DNA of 64,000 nucleotides from Pseudomonas sp. FP1742 (GCF_030687145.1 NZ_CP117460.1:4030001-4094000), one strand, 5' to 3'. Shown: positions 17,592-27,022, numbered from the stretch's first letter. Notes: generated by a model from the sequence alone, not told the origin. Program-made: numbers and translations.

Positions 17592-18970
17592 ATCAGCTTC
17601 TCACACGAGCATGGTTGGGCGTGGTGAGTCTGTTGCTCTACGGACTGCTCGCCATGGCCACGCATGCCCGCGCCGCCGAAGGCGATTACCGCCTGGGCAC
17701 TCAGGGTGAAGTACTCGACGACCGGGTGATGTACACCATCGGTGGCGGCTCGGCAGTGGGCTCACCGAGCTCGCTGTATCGACCCAGCGGTCTCGGCGTC
17801 GGCGGGTCCTGGCGAGCAAACATGATGTGCGGCAACATGAGCCTTACCAATACCCTACAAAACCAACTGAATGGTGCCACCGAGGGTTTCCAGCAGATCA
17901 TGGGCAGCATCGTGCAGAACGCGACCCAGGCGGTGATGTCGCTGCCCGCGTTGATCATCCAGCGCGCCAATCCCGGCCTCTATGAGTTGTTGAGCAACGG
18001 GGTGATGCAGGGGCGTATCGACTTCGACCGATCCAAACTGACCTGCCAGGCCATGGCCGAAAAGATGGCGGACAAGGTCGGTCAAGCCGGCTGGGGCGCG
18101 CTGGCCAAGAACCAAGAAATGCAGGGCAATCTGGAGCAAACCGGCGGTGATGCGGTGGCTGCGGTAAAAAATACCGAGACCCATAACGGCAACAATGGGG
18201 TGTCTTGGGTCGGCGGCCAGAAGGCTGGAGGTAGCGGACAGACACCCATCCGCGTGACCTCCGACGTAGTGCGAGCAGGCTACAACCTGCTGCATAACCG
18301 GTCGGTGGATGACAGTGCCTCGATCAGTAGCAGTGATTGCCTGGGTGGGGCTATTTGCCAGACCTGGGCTTCGCCCCAGGAGGAATCCGAATGGGCCGTT
18401 CGGGTGTTGGGCGAGAGCGAAGTTGCGACCTGCGACAGCTGCGAAACCTTACGTGCGACCGCCGGCAGCGGATTGACGCCGCTGATCCAGGAGGCCTACA
18501 GCGAACGCCTCAAGGCTCTGCAAGGGTTGCTGTCGGGTTCACTGCCGCCTACCCCTGACAACCTGGCTAAAGCCTCCAGTTCAATGCTGCCGGTGACCCG
18601 TGGCGTGATCGAAGCCCTGCGCGACGATCCCGACCAGGATCTGCTGGCGCGGCGCTTGGCCAGCGAGACAGCCCTGTCCAGCGTGCTCGACAAGGCGCTC
18701 CTGCTTCTGCGCACGCTGCTGGCAGGCAGTCACGAACCGAACATCGCTTCAGCCGAACCAGCCCAGACGGCCTTGATGAAAAACATCGACACCTTGGAGC
18801 GCGAAATACGCCTGCTACAAACCGAGCTACAGGTCCGGCAGATGCTGGCCACCAATACCGCCAGCCTGGTGCTCGATCGGCATGCGGGTGGTGCCGATGC
18901 TTCGCGTACCGTCGAGCAAGGCGACCCCGAGCCGGGTCGACTCAATGATGCTGACGCCAGGCGCAAGTGA
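17588..18970 (+). CDS. TraH-like ICE protein, TIGR03755/PFL_4711 family
   Basis: A 460-residue exported protein with a signal peptide through 'ATHARAAEG'. The 'MMCGNMSLTNTLQNQLNG' block and a hydrophobic stretch at about residues 98-130 follow. A coiled-coil C-terminus runs from about residue 375. This pattern matches the PFL_4711 family, the TraH counterpart of F-type systems, which helps pilus extension in the periplasm or outer membrane. It is coupled to its upstream neighbour by an ATGA overlap. Confidence 0.91.
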   Translation: MNQLLTRAWLGVVSLLLYGLLAMATHARAAEGDYRLGTQGEVLDDRVMYTIGGGSAVGSPSSLYRPSGLGVGGSWRANMMCGNMSLTNTLQNQLNGATEGFQQIMGSIVQNATQAVMSLPALIIQRANPGLYELLSNGVMQGRIDFDRSKLTCQAMAEKMADKVGQAGWGALAKNQEMQGNLEQTGGDAVAAVKNTETHNGNNGVSWVGGQKAGGSGQTPIRVTSDVVRAGYNLLHNRSVDDSASISSSDCLGGAICQTWASPQEESEWAVRVLGESEVATCDSCETLRATAGSGLTPLIQEAYSERLKALQGLLSGSLPPTPDNLAKASSSMLPVTRGVIEALRDDPDQDLLARRLASETALSSVLDKALLLLRTLLAGSHEPNIASAEPAQTALMKNIDTLEREIRLLQTELQVRQMLATNTASLVLDRHAGGADASRTVEQGDPEPGRLNDADARRK

Positions 18971-18973
18971 GCC

Positions 18974-19282
18974 ATGAAACGCTCACCGCTATTCACTTTG
19001 CTTTCGAGTCTGGGGATTGCCGCGGTGATGATCCTGACCGCCGCACTGGTCGCCTGGATCGGCCGTGCTGCGCTGGGTAGTTTCGAGGTCTGGCAGCAGG
19101 CGTTCGAATCCGTACGGCCCTATCTGCGGTGGTGGCGTGCCCTGCTCTATGGTGGCTGCTTTGCGCTCTGGTGGGATCTGCTTCGACGCTACCGACATCG
19201 ACCACAGGATCTGCTACGCGTGAAACGCATCGGGGTATTTGGATTCGTGCTCTTTATCTGCGTCGAACTCACCCGACTGTGA
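18974..19282 (+). CDS. Small ICE membrane protein
   Basis: A 102-residue protein with three predicted membrane segments (about residues 8-30, 53-72 and 85-100) separated by basic loops. It starts four bases after the TraH-like stop and ends 10 bases before traG, so it is clearly part of the operon. PFGI-1 class ICEs carry an uncharacterised small membrane protein here. No function is visible in the sequence. Confidence 0.82.
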   Translation: MKRSPLFTLLSSLGIAAVMILTAALVAWIGRAALGSFEVWQQAFESVRPYLRWWRALLYGGCFALWWDLLRRYRHRPQDLLRVKRIGVFGFVLFICVELTRL

Positions 19283-19292
19283 GGCCACCACC

Positions 19293-20837
19293 ATGCTCAT
19301 GAGCACCAACAGCTACCTGGAGTTTTACCTCTCCCTGCTGGCCTGGATCATCAACAACGGCCTCTGGAGTGTCTTGTCCGACACCGGGCTGTTCGCCGCG
19401 CCCTTCGGCGCGATCATCCTCCAGGAGTGGCTGTCGGCCCGTCAGCAAGGCGCGGATGAAGGTAACAAGGGATTGCTCTCGGTGCCGCGGATCGAGAACC
19501 GGTTGTGGCTGGCCTACATCGTCGTATTGTTCGGCTGCGCGCCGGTCTTTCCGTTGAGCCTCACCTCAATAGCATTCGACGATGCGGCGAGCCAGCGCTG
19601 CGGCGTGAGTGTGGCCAAGCCGGCGGATACCGCCTGGGGGACCACCTTCAATACCATTGGCGAACGCTCCACCAACGTGCCGATCTGGTGGTTTCTGGTG
19701 CATGCCTTGAGCAAAGGCGTCACCGCGGCGGCCATCGCCTCCATTCCCTGCGCACCGGATATCCGGCAAATGCGCATGGAGATCGACAGTTCGCGCATCG
19801 ACAGCCAGGTACTGCTGCAGGAAGTCGCCGACTTCACCCGCGACTGCTATGGCTATTCTCGTTCTCGGCTGTTCACCAACCGTCCGCAGCTGGACAAGAC
19901 ACAAAGTCACGATGCGTCCTGGATCGGCTCAAGCTATTTTCTCGATACGCCCGGCTATTACGACACGGATCGCTCACGCACACCGCGGGCCAGTTGGCCA
20001 TATGACGAAAGCCGCGATGTTTCCTTACCTCGGCTGGAGAATGGCGCGGGCTACCCCAACTGCAAGCAGTGGTGGAGCGATAGCGGTGTCGGCTTACGCG
20101 AGCGCTTGATCGAGCAAGTCGATCCTTCGCTGCTGACTCAGCTGAAAGGTTGGTTGACTGGCCGTTCGAGCAACGAGATCGAGGATGCCACCCTGCGCGA
20201 ACTGGTCAGCCCGCGCCAGCAATCGATGTCCATGTCGCCCGGACAGGTGTACCAGGACTATGGCTCCAGCGCCCGCGGCGGCTCGATCAATCAGGGGCTC
20301 AATAACCTGGCCACCAACACCGGGCTAGCCCTCGGCTCCTTCAGCAACTTCCCGGCGATGAATGCGTTACGCGCCGCCCTACCGATGGTGCAGGCCTTCC
20401 TGATCATGGGCGTCATCATCAGCTTGCCGCTGATTCTGTTGATCAGTACCTACCAGCTGAAGACCGTCATGACGGTGACGTTCGCGCTGTTCACGCTGCA
20501 CATGCTGAGTTTCTGGTGGGAGCTGGCCCGCTGGGTCGACTCCAGCATGCTCGATACCTTGTACAACCAGGTTTCGGCGTCCAATCAGGTGCTGTTGTCG
20601 CTGCCCACATCCGGGCTTATGGATGGTACTGTCACCGCGCAGGTGATCGAGTACGTGATGGGGGCAATGTTCGTCGTGCTTCCAATGTTATTTTTGGCTG
20701 CGATGAGCTGGGCAGGATATAGCGTTGGCTCAATTGCCGACAGCATGCTTAGCAAAGGAGCAGCTCAAGCGCAGGACGCTGGTGCAAGGGGTGCTGGAGC
20801 TCTGATGTCTGCTGGAAAGGCCTTGAGGAAGGGGTGA
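19293..20837 (+). CDS. traG: TraG-like mating-pair stabilisation protein
   Basis: The ATG at 19293 gives 514 residues. The protein matches the N-terminal domain of TraG (TraG_N). It has an N-terminal membrane segment, a long periplasmic stretch with 'CGVSVAKPADTAWGTTF', and several hydrophobic segments at about residues 365-490. It lacks the long C-terminal domain of F-plasmid TraG, as usual in ICEs. It takes part in pilus assembly and mating-pair stabilisation in the inner membrane. It ends 9 bases before a convergent DUF3742 gene. Confidence 0.9.
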   Translation: MLMSTNSYLEFYLSLLAWIINNGLWSVLSDTGLFAAPFGAIILQEWLSARQQGADEGNKGLLSVPRIENRLWLAYIVVLFGCAPVFPLSLTSIAFDDAASQRCGVSVAKPADTAWGTTFNTIGERSTNVPIWWFLVHALSKGVTAAAIASIPCAPDIRQMRMEIDSSRIDSQVLLQEVADFTRDCYGYSRSRLFTNRPQLDKTQSHDASWIGSSYFLDTPGYYDTDRSRTPRASWPYDESRDVSLPRLENGAGYPNCKQWWSDSGVGLRERLIEQVDPSLLTQLKGWLTGRSSNEIEDATLRELVSPRQQSMSMSPGQVYQDYGSSARGGSINQGLNNLATNTGLALGSFSNFPAMNALRAALPMVQAFLIMGVIISLPLILLISTYQLKTVMTVTFALFTLHMLSFWWELARWVDSSMLDTLYNQVSASNQVLLSLPTSGLMDGTVTAQVIEYVMGAMFVVLPMLFLAAMSWAGYSVGSIADSMLSKGAAQAQDAGARGAGALMSAGKALRKG

Positions 20838-20846
20838 AGAACTCGA

Positions 20847-21230
20847 CTACAGGTCTTTTAAATCAGGCTGACCAGGTGCGCGGCCATACTCATACTCACC
20901 ATATGGGTCGTCATATGCTTTGTACCGGAGAGCATCCTTAGGTTTGGTAGGCGTTCCATTGGCTATGGCCCAACACAAGACAATAAGGATCATCACCGAT
21001 ACGGTGAACCATAAGCTCACTAGAAGGAGTCCTGCAGCAACTGCCAACTTGATAACTAGAAAACTCCCGCGAACAAGTAATTTACCTGCGGGCATACCTG
21101 CCGTCACCGCGCGCTCAGCCACGCGGGACTCAAACGTTTTCAACCTACGGTAACCACGCTTTACCGACATGCCACAGGCGTATGCCCAGCGGTGGGCACG
21201 TGAATTCCGAACAGGTTGCTGAGTCGGCAT
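20847..21230 (-). CDS. DUF3742 family protein
   Basis: A 127-residue protein with an amphipathic basic N-terminus ('RAHRWAYACGMSVKRGYRRLKTFE'). A hydrophobic pair at about residues 58-90 and an acidic Tyr/Pro-rich tail ('DDPYGEYEYGR') follow. These are features of DUF3742, found convergent to traG in PFGI-1 class ICEs. GAGGG lies upstream of the ATG at 21230. The role is unknown; it probably resides in the inner membrane. Confidence 0.88.
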   Translation of the reverse strand: MPTQQPVRNSRAHRWAYACGMSVKRGYRRLKTFESRVAERAVTAGMPAGKLLVRGSFLVIKLAVAAGLLLVSLWFTVSVMILIVLCWAIANGTPTKPKDALRYKAYDDPYGEYEYGRAPGQPDLKDL

Positions 21231-21630
21231 GGTCTCGCCCTCTTCTGAGCGTTTTCATGGTTGAGACAGGAGTAACAGCCTACTACTGAAAACGGTCCGT
21301 GCCTGACCGCTTATCAGTTTGCCCAGTCGAAAAATCTTCACTGGAAGACAGAAGACAAGCCCCGTAAAACAGCTTCTCTACAGTGATTGACCCATGTAAT
21401 TCGTCCGGCTAAATACTAGGTACGGATCGCTGTTACCGACAGCACCCTTCCCAGATAGTCAGGACCTTCAAGACTACGTCACCTCGGTGATGGTTCTCCC
21501 CAAGTGCGATTAGCGTTCGGTAGCTCGCACGGTGACCGTTTCTACGGTGATGAACGCCTACTGCTCTCCTGAGTGCCTTTCGAGCTCTACTCGCCAGACA
21601 AACCTTCTTGTTTTTCTTCAACCCACCGCG

Positions 21631-21660
21631 GGGAAATTCTTTCCCGCACGGGACAGGTTT
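21631..21660 (+). promoter_or_regulatory. ICE leader motif, first copy
   Basis: A GGGGAA-N5-CCCG-N-ACGGG hairpin-like block lies 27 bases before the next start codon. A clearly related block occurs at 22096-22120, before the ArdC-like gene. Shared leaders before accessory ICE genes suggest common regulation. The rest of 21231-21630 holds no gene I can support. Confidence 0.4.
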
Positions 21661-21686
21661 CTTCGCGCTTTCAACGGAGGCACACC

Positions 21687-22025
21687 ATGTCCGACTCACT
21701 TACACCGGAAACACTGAAGCCCCTTCGGTTGCCCATCGTGTTCACGCCTGGCGCGTGGCAACACGCAGTATTGCTCGAGCACTCAGGTCATCCTGAGAGG
21801 CTGCAGGTCGATCGGCTGAGCCACGTATTGCGCGCAGCCTTCGAGGCTCACCTATCCTCTCCACACGAGCCCTATGTGCTGTTCGAGGTAGCCCACATCG
21901 CGTCAACGGGTCATCCACGCCATCACCCGCTGCTGCAACTGAGCCTTAGCCTGCTCCTCGAGCCGGGTCAGCCTGGCGCCTTGCTGATAGCGCTTGCAGG
22001 AGAGGCCAACGCTAAACGCACATAA
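21687..22025 (+). CDS. ICE accessory hypothetical protein
   Basis: The ATG at 21687 follows an 'AACGGAGG' ribosome-binding site and gives 112 residues. The protein is soluble, with a His-rich middle ('STGHPRHHPLLQLSLSLLLEPGQ'). I do not recognise the family. It is preceded by the leader motif shared with the ArdC-like gene downstream, so the two probably form an accessory set of the ICE that is expressed together. Confidence 0.72.
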   Translation: MSDSLTPETLKPLRLPIVFTPGAWQHAVLLEHSGHPERLQVDRLSHVLRAAFEAHLSSPHEPYVLFEVAHIASTGHPRHHPLLQLSLSLLLEPGQPGALLIALAGEANAKRT

Positions 22026-22095
22026 CCGCACTCGGCTCTCAAATCCACATTCGGACAGCATGCAAGACCTGCATCAATCCACCCATCACCCAATC

Positions 22096-22120
22096 GGGGA
22101 ACCCTCCCCGACGGGCACGG
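22096..22120 (+). promoter_or_regulatory. ICE leader motif, second copy
   Basis: This GGGGAA-N-CTCCCCGACGGG block resembles that at 21631-21660 and lies 31 bases before the ArdC-like gene. Both are followed by a short T/C-rich stretch and a purine ribosome-binding site. Self-complementary G and C runs suggest an RNA hairpin. Confidence 0.4.
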
Positions 22121-22151
22121 CGTTCCTCCGTTTTCTCTCGAGGAAAATGCC

Positions 22152-23114
22152 ATGCGCGATATCTACCAAGACGTGACTGACAAGATCGTTACTGCTTTGG
22201 ACCAAGGCGTTGCCCCCTGGATCAAACCCTGGTCCTCAAGTGGTTCAGCTTACGCCGGTCATCATCAACCCTACCCCATTAACGCCATCACGCGCCGTCC
22301 CTACTCCGGGATCAACTTGCCGCTGCTCTGGGCTGAGGCCAGGTTGCAGGGATTCACTCAAGATCGTTGGTTGACCTTCAACCAAGCCAAAAAGGCCGGT
22401 GGGCACATCCGTAAGGGTGAACACAGCACTCTGGCGGTGCTCTATAAGCCGATGGAGCGCGAGGAACAGACCGAGTCAGGCCAACCCGTACTTGATGAAC
22501 ATGGTCAGCCCAAGGTCGCTCACTTTGGCATTCTCAGGACGCATTTTCTGTTCAACATCGAGCAAACGGAGGGGCTCGAAACGCTCAATGACACCCTGCT
22601 CGAGACAGACCCGACCGGCCCCTTCCTGGCCAACAGCGCTGCGGAAAATCTGCTGTTACGTTCGGGGGCAAACATCGTGCATCGCTCTGCCGACGAAGCC
22701 TTTTACCACCCGATCAGGGATCTCATCCAACTGCCGACAAAAGCGCAATTTCACGATGAAGGTGGGTACTACGCCACCGCGCTGCACGAGCTAACGCACT
22801 GGACCGGGCATCACGCTCGGTTGCAGCGCGAAGGCGTGACGTCAGCCTGCCCATTCGGCTCGCCAGGCTACGCTTTTGAGGAGTTGATCGCCGAGATGGG
22901 CGCTGCGTTTTTATGCGCCTACGCTGGCATACAGGGAGAACTGCGGCACGAGGGCTATATCGATTCCTGGCTCGGCCTGCTCAAGGCTGACAAACGCGCG
23001 ATCTTTCGCGCCAGTGGTCACGCCCGAAGCGCCTCGGAGTATGTGCTCAACCTGGAGCAGCAACTGAAGCAGACGGTAATGGATGACTCACGATGCATGA
23101 ACGATGGAGTTTGA
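22152..23114 (+). CDS. ardC: ArdC-like antirestriction protein with zincin domain
   Basis: A 320-residue protein with an N-terminal ArdC-type ssDNA-binding domain (about residues 1-130; 'QGVAPWIKPW', 'YSGINLPLLW', 'WLTFNQAKKAGGHIRKGE'). A C-terminal zinc-metallopeptidase domain carries HELTH (His212, Glu213, His216) and a downstream 'FEELIAEMGAAFL' helix. In IncW plasmids ArdC binds ssDNA and protects incoming DNA from restriction. Here it would protect the ICE after transfer into a new host. A strong terminator follows. Confidence 0.92.
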   Translation: MRDIYQDVTDKIVTALDQGVAPWIKPWSSSGSAYAGHHQPYPINAITRRPYSGINLPLLWAEARLQGFTQDRWLTFNQAKKAGGHIRKGEHSTLAVLYKPMEREEQTESGQPVLDEHGQPKVAHFGILRTHFLFNIEQTEGLETLNDTLLETDPTGPFLANSAAENLLLRSGANIVHRSADEAFYHPIRDLIQLPTKAQFHDEGGYYATALHELTHWTGHHARLQREGVTSACPFGSPGYAFEELIAEMGAAFLCAYAGIQGELRHEGYIDSWLGLLKADKRAIFRASGHARSASEYVLNLEQQLKQTVMDDSRCMNDGV

Positions 23115-23145
23115 TCGTTACCTCACCGCTGCAATCGCATCACAG

Positions 23146-23171
23146 GGCCCAACACGAGTTGGGCCTTTTTT
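23146..23171 (+). terminator. Terminator after the ArdC-like gene
   Basis: A perfect 8-bp GC-rich stem (GGCCCAAC/GTTGGGCC) with an ACGA loop is followed by six T residues, 31 bases after the stop codon. Confidence 0.9.
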
Positions 23172-23244
23172 CTACGCCCAGAAAAATCCCTATGCCGCGG
23201 GGCACTGATGCAAAGAATCAGAGAGGGCACACACCCGCAGCCTG

Positions 23245-23442
23245 TCATTCCGTATCCAGGTTCTGCGCCAGAAAATCCACCAAATCGAGCGGACTCCGGC
23301 TGTCGATCACCTTGTAGATCAGATCGCGCTTACTGCGCGGCAACTTCTTGACCACGCTCTTCGCCGAGGCCCTGACGGCCTCGTCGGTCCCATGGATACG
23401 TGCCGCGAGCAGCAGCACGAGCGTGGCGTCAGTAAGGTTCAT
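23245..23442 (-). CDS. Small basic ICE protein upstream of the relaxase
   Basis: The start chosen is the ATG at 23442, giving 65 residues; a longer in-frame extension upstream looks non-coding. The product ('VRASAKSVVKKLPRSKRDLIYKV') is helical and basic and could bind DNA. It is divergent from the relaxase, a place where ICEs often carry a small conserved protein. Function unknown; an oriT-related role is only a guess. Confidence 0.6.
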   Translation of the reverse strand: MNLTDATLVLLLAARIHGTDEAVRASAKSVVKKLPRSKRDLIYKVIDSRSPLDLVDFLAQNLDTE

Positions 23443-23665
23443 GGCAAGACCCAAAAAATATGCACCGCAGTGTACCGACTCTTGTCTTTTCCGTACCACC
23501 CCCCCAACAAAACGATGCCTAGCGGTATCGAGATTCCGATTGCCGCACAAAGGGACACGAGCCAAAAGGACGGGTAAGGGTTGGAAGGGAATGGGGATTC
23601 AAGGGTAAGAGCCCTATCCGAAAAGGCTAAAAGGCCACTGACCCAGCGACTTCCCGGAGGTCACA

Positions 23666-25387
23666 ATGCTCAGTTTGTTTCGCCACAAAAGGAAGAAGCC
23701 CCCTCCGCCATCGACCGTGAGTGTCGCCGAAGGTTACCTACCCATCGAGTCGGCCCACAGCTTGTTAGCAGCGGAGCACCGCCACCAGTTGCTCGATCGC
23801 ATCTGGCAGTACACCGCCCTCTCCCACGCGCAGTTCATCCAACTCTATTTAAATCCGATCCATCGCTACGCCGAACAGGTCCAGCAACTCCCGGCCAGCG
23901 AGACGCACCACCATGCTTATCTCGGGGGCATTCTCGACCATGGACTGGAGCTGGTCGCTTGCAGTTTGAAACTGCGTCAGTCGTACCTACTGCCCACCGG
24001 CGCCGCGCCCGAAGACCAGGCCGCCCAGACCGACGCTTGGTCCGCTGGCATCGCCTATGGCGCCCTGCTGCATGACATCGGCAAGATCGCCGTGGACCTG
24101 CAGGTCGAACGCCAGGATGGCCGGCTTTGGCATCCTTGGCAGGGTCCCCTGGATCAGCCCTACCGTTTTCGTTACCTCAAAGGTCGTGACTACCACCTGC
24201 ACGGTGCCGCCGCAGGCTTGCTCTATACCCAGATTCTCGACCGCTCGATCCTGGACTGGCTCAGTGGATTTCCGTCGCTGTGGGCCAGTCTGCTGTATGT
24301 CCTGGCCGGTCAGTATGAACATGCTGGTGTGCTGGGCGAACTGGTGATTCAAGCCGACCGCGTCTCCACCGCGCAGAACATCGGCGGCAACCCAAGCAAG
24401 GCGCTGCAAGCGCCGATTCATTCGCTGCAACATCACTTGATCAGCGGACTGCGTCATCTGGTTCAACATGAGCTGAAACTCAACCAACCGGGTGCCGCGG
24501 GTTGGTTGACTCAAGACGCACTGTGGCTGGTCAGCAAGACGGTCACGGACAAGCTGCGAGCCTATCTGCTGTCACAATCGATTGAGGGCATTCCCTCATC
24601 CAACATCGCAGTGTTCGATGAACTGCAATCTCATGGGCTGGTCGAGTCGACCCCGGAAGGCAAAGCCATCTGGACCGCGCTTGTCGTGCAGGGATACTGG
24701 CAGCAGAGCTTCACCTTCCTGCGCCTTCAACCGACGTTGATTTGGGGGAATGAAGACCGGCCTGAGGCTTTCAGCGGAACAGTGAGCATGGCAGCCGATG
24801 ACCACCCGACTGACGCTCCGGCATCACCACCGCCCATGGCGGTGAATAAAAAACCAACTCAAAGCCCATCGCAGCCAGATCTCTTGGCCATGGAAGATGC
24901 CGACTACCTCGGAACGTTACTGGACATGTTCGAATTGGCAGACCCCGAGGCCACTGATGCACCGTCAGAAAGCGCCCTCGAAATATCAAGCCCCCCTTCG
25001 GACAACCCTGGCCAGGCATTCTTGAATTGGGTCAAGGAAGGCATCCTGAGCCACAAGCTGGTCATCAATGACAGCAAGGCCAAAATCCACACAGTGGGTG
25101 GCAGCGTATTTCTGGTCACGCCTGGTCTCTTCCAACGCTACGCGCAGGAGTTTCCTGGTATCTCACAGGGTACCGATCAAGAGATTGAAGAATGGCGTTG
25201 GGTGCAGAAGCAGTTCGAGAAACTGAAGGTCCACAAGAGGCGAGACAACGGTCTGAATATCTGGGCATGCCAAGTGCAAGGCCCAAGGAAGAAAACCACC
25301 TTGAAGGGATATCTGATCGAGGAACCGAAGTTACTTTTTGAATCGATACCACCAGATAATCCTTTTCTGAAAATCGAAAAATATTAA
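23666..25387 (+). CDS. traI: MobH-family relaxase (TraI_2 domain)
   Basis: A 573-residue relaxase of the MobH type, which nicks oriT and pilots the strand into the recipient. The N-terminal TraI_2 domain carries HHH (residues 81-83) and an HD motif in 'LLHDIGK' (His136, Asp137), the metal-binding pattern of this class. A variable acidic linker spans about residues 375-445. The C-terminal TraI_2_C (DUF1528) domain ('FLNWVKEGILSHKLVINDSKAKIHTV') follows. AGG precedes the ATG. In related ICEs the integrase lies just downstream, but here it is absent. Confidence 0.95.
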   Translation: MLSLFRHKRKKPPPPSTVSVAEGYLPIESAHSLLAAEHRHQLLDRIWQYTALSHAQFIQLYLNPIHRYAEQVQQLPASETHHHAYLGGILDHGLELVACSLKLRQSYLLPTGAAPEDQAAQTDAWSAGIAYGALLHDIGKIAVDLQVERQDGRLWHPWQGPLDQPYRFRYLKGRDYHLHGAAAGLLYTQILDRSILDWLSGFPSLWASLLYVLAGQYEHAGVLGELVIQADRVSTAQNIGGNPSKALQAPIHSLQHHLISGLRHLVQHELKLNQPGAAGWLTQDALWLVSKTVTDKLRAYLLSQSIEGIPSSNIAVFDELQSHGLVESTPEGKAIWTALVVQGYWQQSFTFLRLQPTLIWGNEDRPEAFSGTVSMAADDHPTDAPASPPPMAVNKKPTQSPSQPDLLAMEDADYLGTLLDMFELADPEATDAPSESALEISSPPSDNPGQAFLNWVKEGILSHKLVINDSKAKIHTVGGSVFLVTPGLFQRYAQEFPGISQGTDQEIEEWRWVQKQFEKLKVHKRRDNGLNIWACQVQGPRKKTTLKGYLIEEPKLLFESIPPDNPFLKIEKY

Positions 25388-25763
25388 ATTTCCGCAGTGC
25401 CCCGTTAGTGGGGATCGAAGCGCAGAGTTGACTCTGGAGTAACTCGCGAACTCACCGCTCTGTTACCCACCCCCGGTGGTGAATCGCGCCCAATGATGGA
25501 TTGGACCGGCTAAGACTAAGGGCCACAGAAATAAAGGCCTACAGATCATTACAATTATCCTCGTACCACTTTTGTACCAGATTAGTTGCTAGACACCTTC
25601 AAATTTTCTGCTTGAGCAGACCGCCAAGGGTGACAGTCGCGTTACAGCCAGAAATGGCCACTCGATAAGATGAATCAGATCCACTTTTCATCCCAGACAA
25701 CCAGATCTGCTTTACTGAGCAAAAATCGCGTTTATGTCCGCCATGCAGAGCATCGGTACACCC
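25388..25763. other. Gene-free ICE/island junction region
   Basis: These 376 bases carry no supported gene. A small hairpin (CCCCGTTAGTGGGG) lies 11 bases after the relaxase stop codon. An AT-richer stretch with 'GTACCACTTTTGTACCAG' occurs near 25.57 kb, and composition changes across this stretch. It is the likely place where the ICE transfer module meets the accessory island, but no attachment-site repeat could be identified by eye. Confidence 0.4.
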
Positions 25764-26180
25764 TTATAGTCCCGCCAAACTGCAGGCCTTAAGTGCGCGA
25801 TAGGTGACCGTTCGACGCGGATCATCCTCCGGGAAAATTGTGTGGACATGGGCAGAAGCAATTGTCGTCCCGTTATTTTCGTAGAACTCAATAACTAAGC
25901 CTGTCGGAGGCGTTCCTCCACCTGGCCCTTGAACACGAACCTTAGAGTAATCTGTGAGTACATTCCAGGATCCGAGGTTCCAACTTATACCCATTTGTAC
26001 CGCAGCATCTTGCCAATATCGTCCTACACAATTAGCAGCTTCAGGAACAGATCCGGCCATTTTCTCTGTTACAAATGGTGGTTCCTCCAGTGTTCTAGTC
26101 TCAGTAACGATACCAAATGAGCATCCACTCATTAGTATCAATAATAAAATCGCGGAACCATTTTTGATAATTTCGTTCAT
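25764..26180 (-). CDS. Predicted lipoprotein
   Basis: The ATG at 26180 follows a GTGAGAGA ribosome-binding site; an in-frame GTG nine bases earlier overlaps that site and is less likely. The 138-residue product has a lipoprotein signal with lipobox LMSGC and then a secreted domain with two cysteines ('EAANCVGRYWQDAA' and 'ALKACSLAGL'). This recalls short Pseudomonas surface lipoproteins, but I do not recognise the family. It is AT-rich relative to the ICE and stands alone. Confidence 0.75.
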   Translation of the reverse strand: MNEIIKNGSAILLLILMSGCSFGIVTETRTLEEPPFVTEKMAGSVPEAANCVGRYWQDAAVQMGISWNLGSWNVLTDYSKVRVQGPGGGTPPTGLVIEFYENNGTTIASAHVHTIFPEDDPRRTVTYRALKACSLAGL

Positions 26181-26357
26181 TTCTCTCACTGACCGTTAAT
26201 AAGAAGTAGTGTGAATTTCAATCTACCCATCTATGAAAGACATTAACCAGAGATCCCTTTAGTCCTTCAGGCTAGTACACCGATGTAAATGACGCTATGG
26301 CGGAACCATAAAAGTCTGGTATTCCGCATATGGGGATCGTGGCGACCACGGGCTTAC

Positions 26358-26399
26358 AAAAAAGGCCCCCACCCCGAGACTCGGGGCGGGGGCCTTTTT
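26358..26399. terminator. Strong bidirectional terminator
   Basis: A long GC stem (AAGGCCCCC-A-CCCCGAG paired with CTCGGGG-C-GGGGGCCTT) is bordered by A and T runs on both sides, so it can end transcription in both directions. It follows the rhs remnant on the minus strand. Confidence 0.93.
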
Positions 26400-26424
26400 G
26401 ACCAAACACCTGTTATGCGTAGCG

Positions 26425-26649
26425 CTAGTGCCCCGACGGGTCGCGAAAGTTGATGGGATCGCCCGTGCAGTAGGCATAGGCGTTCGGCCCCCCTTCGCCG
26501 AACGGGCTGAGGTTGTCGGGAGACAGAAACCGCACCTGCGCAATGGCCTCGGAACCGCCCACCACGCCGGCATCGGCCGCGAGGCCCACGTTCACACCTT
26601 GGGCCAGCGGGTCCAGCTCAAACGGTGGGATTTGGAGAATGTCGCTCAT
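26425..26649 (-). pseudogene. Rhs core C-terminal remnant
   Basis: A 74-residue frame that contains the hallmark end of Rhs repeat cores: 'FLSPDNLSPFGEGGPNAYAYC', then 'GDPINFRDPSGH'. In complete Rhs proteins this block closes the YD-repeat shell and is followed by a variable toxin domain. Here the frame stops right at the normal toxin junction and lacks the rest of the shell. It could be a decayed relic or an orphan rhs tip left after recombination. A terminator follows. Confidence 0.78.
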
Positions 26650-27022
26650 GGTGGGTCATCCTTGATGGTGCAGTGGGGAGTCGTCAGTATAGAACGGTAT
26701 TCTGGCGGGGCCTTTCTCCCAATCCGCTGCACACTGCCACCACATAAAATTTACGCTCCCATCCATGACTGGCAGTAGCGTACTGACTTACTTCAATTAC
26801 GTCCTCCATAAGCTGGGTGCTGGATTTGGCAGCTTCCCAAGCTGACAACGAGGGTCGATCCCTTCACCCGCACCACTATATTCAAGGCCTCCAGCAGCGT
26901 CGAGGAAGCGTCAGGCGAAGCTGATGACAGTTTTCGGTGACAGTTACTCAATTTGCATGGATGCGCCAGCTTGGCCCCCTCCCTCTGCAATACCCGGTTT
27001 TTAGGTTGACCCATGGGAAAAA

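Noticed and set aside
26295-26573. 92-codon minus-strand frame next to the rhs remnant
   Set aside because: It overlaps the Rhs frame in another phase and runs through the terminator hairpin.
26793-27014. 73-codon minus-strand frame upstream of the repeat field
   Set aside because: No recognised motif, weak start context and partial overlap with the transition into AT-rich DNA; not enough support.
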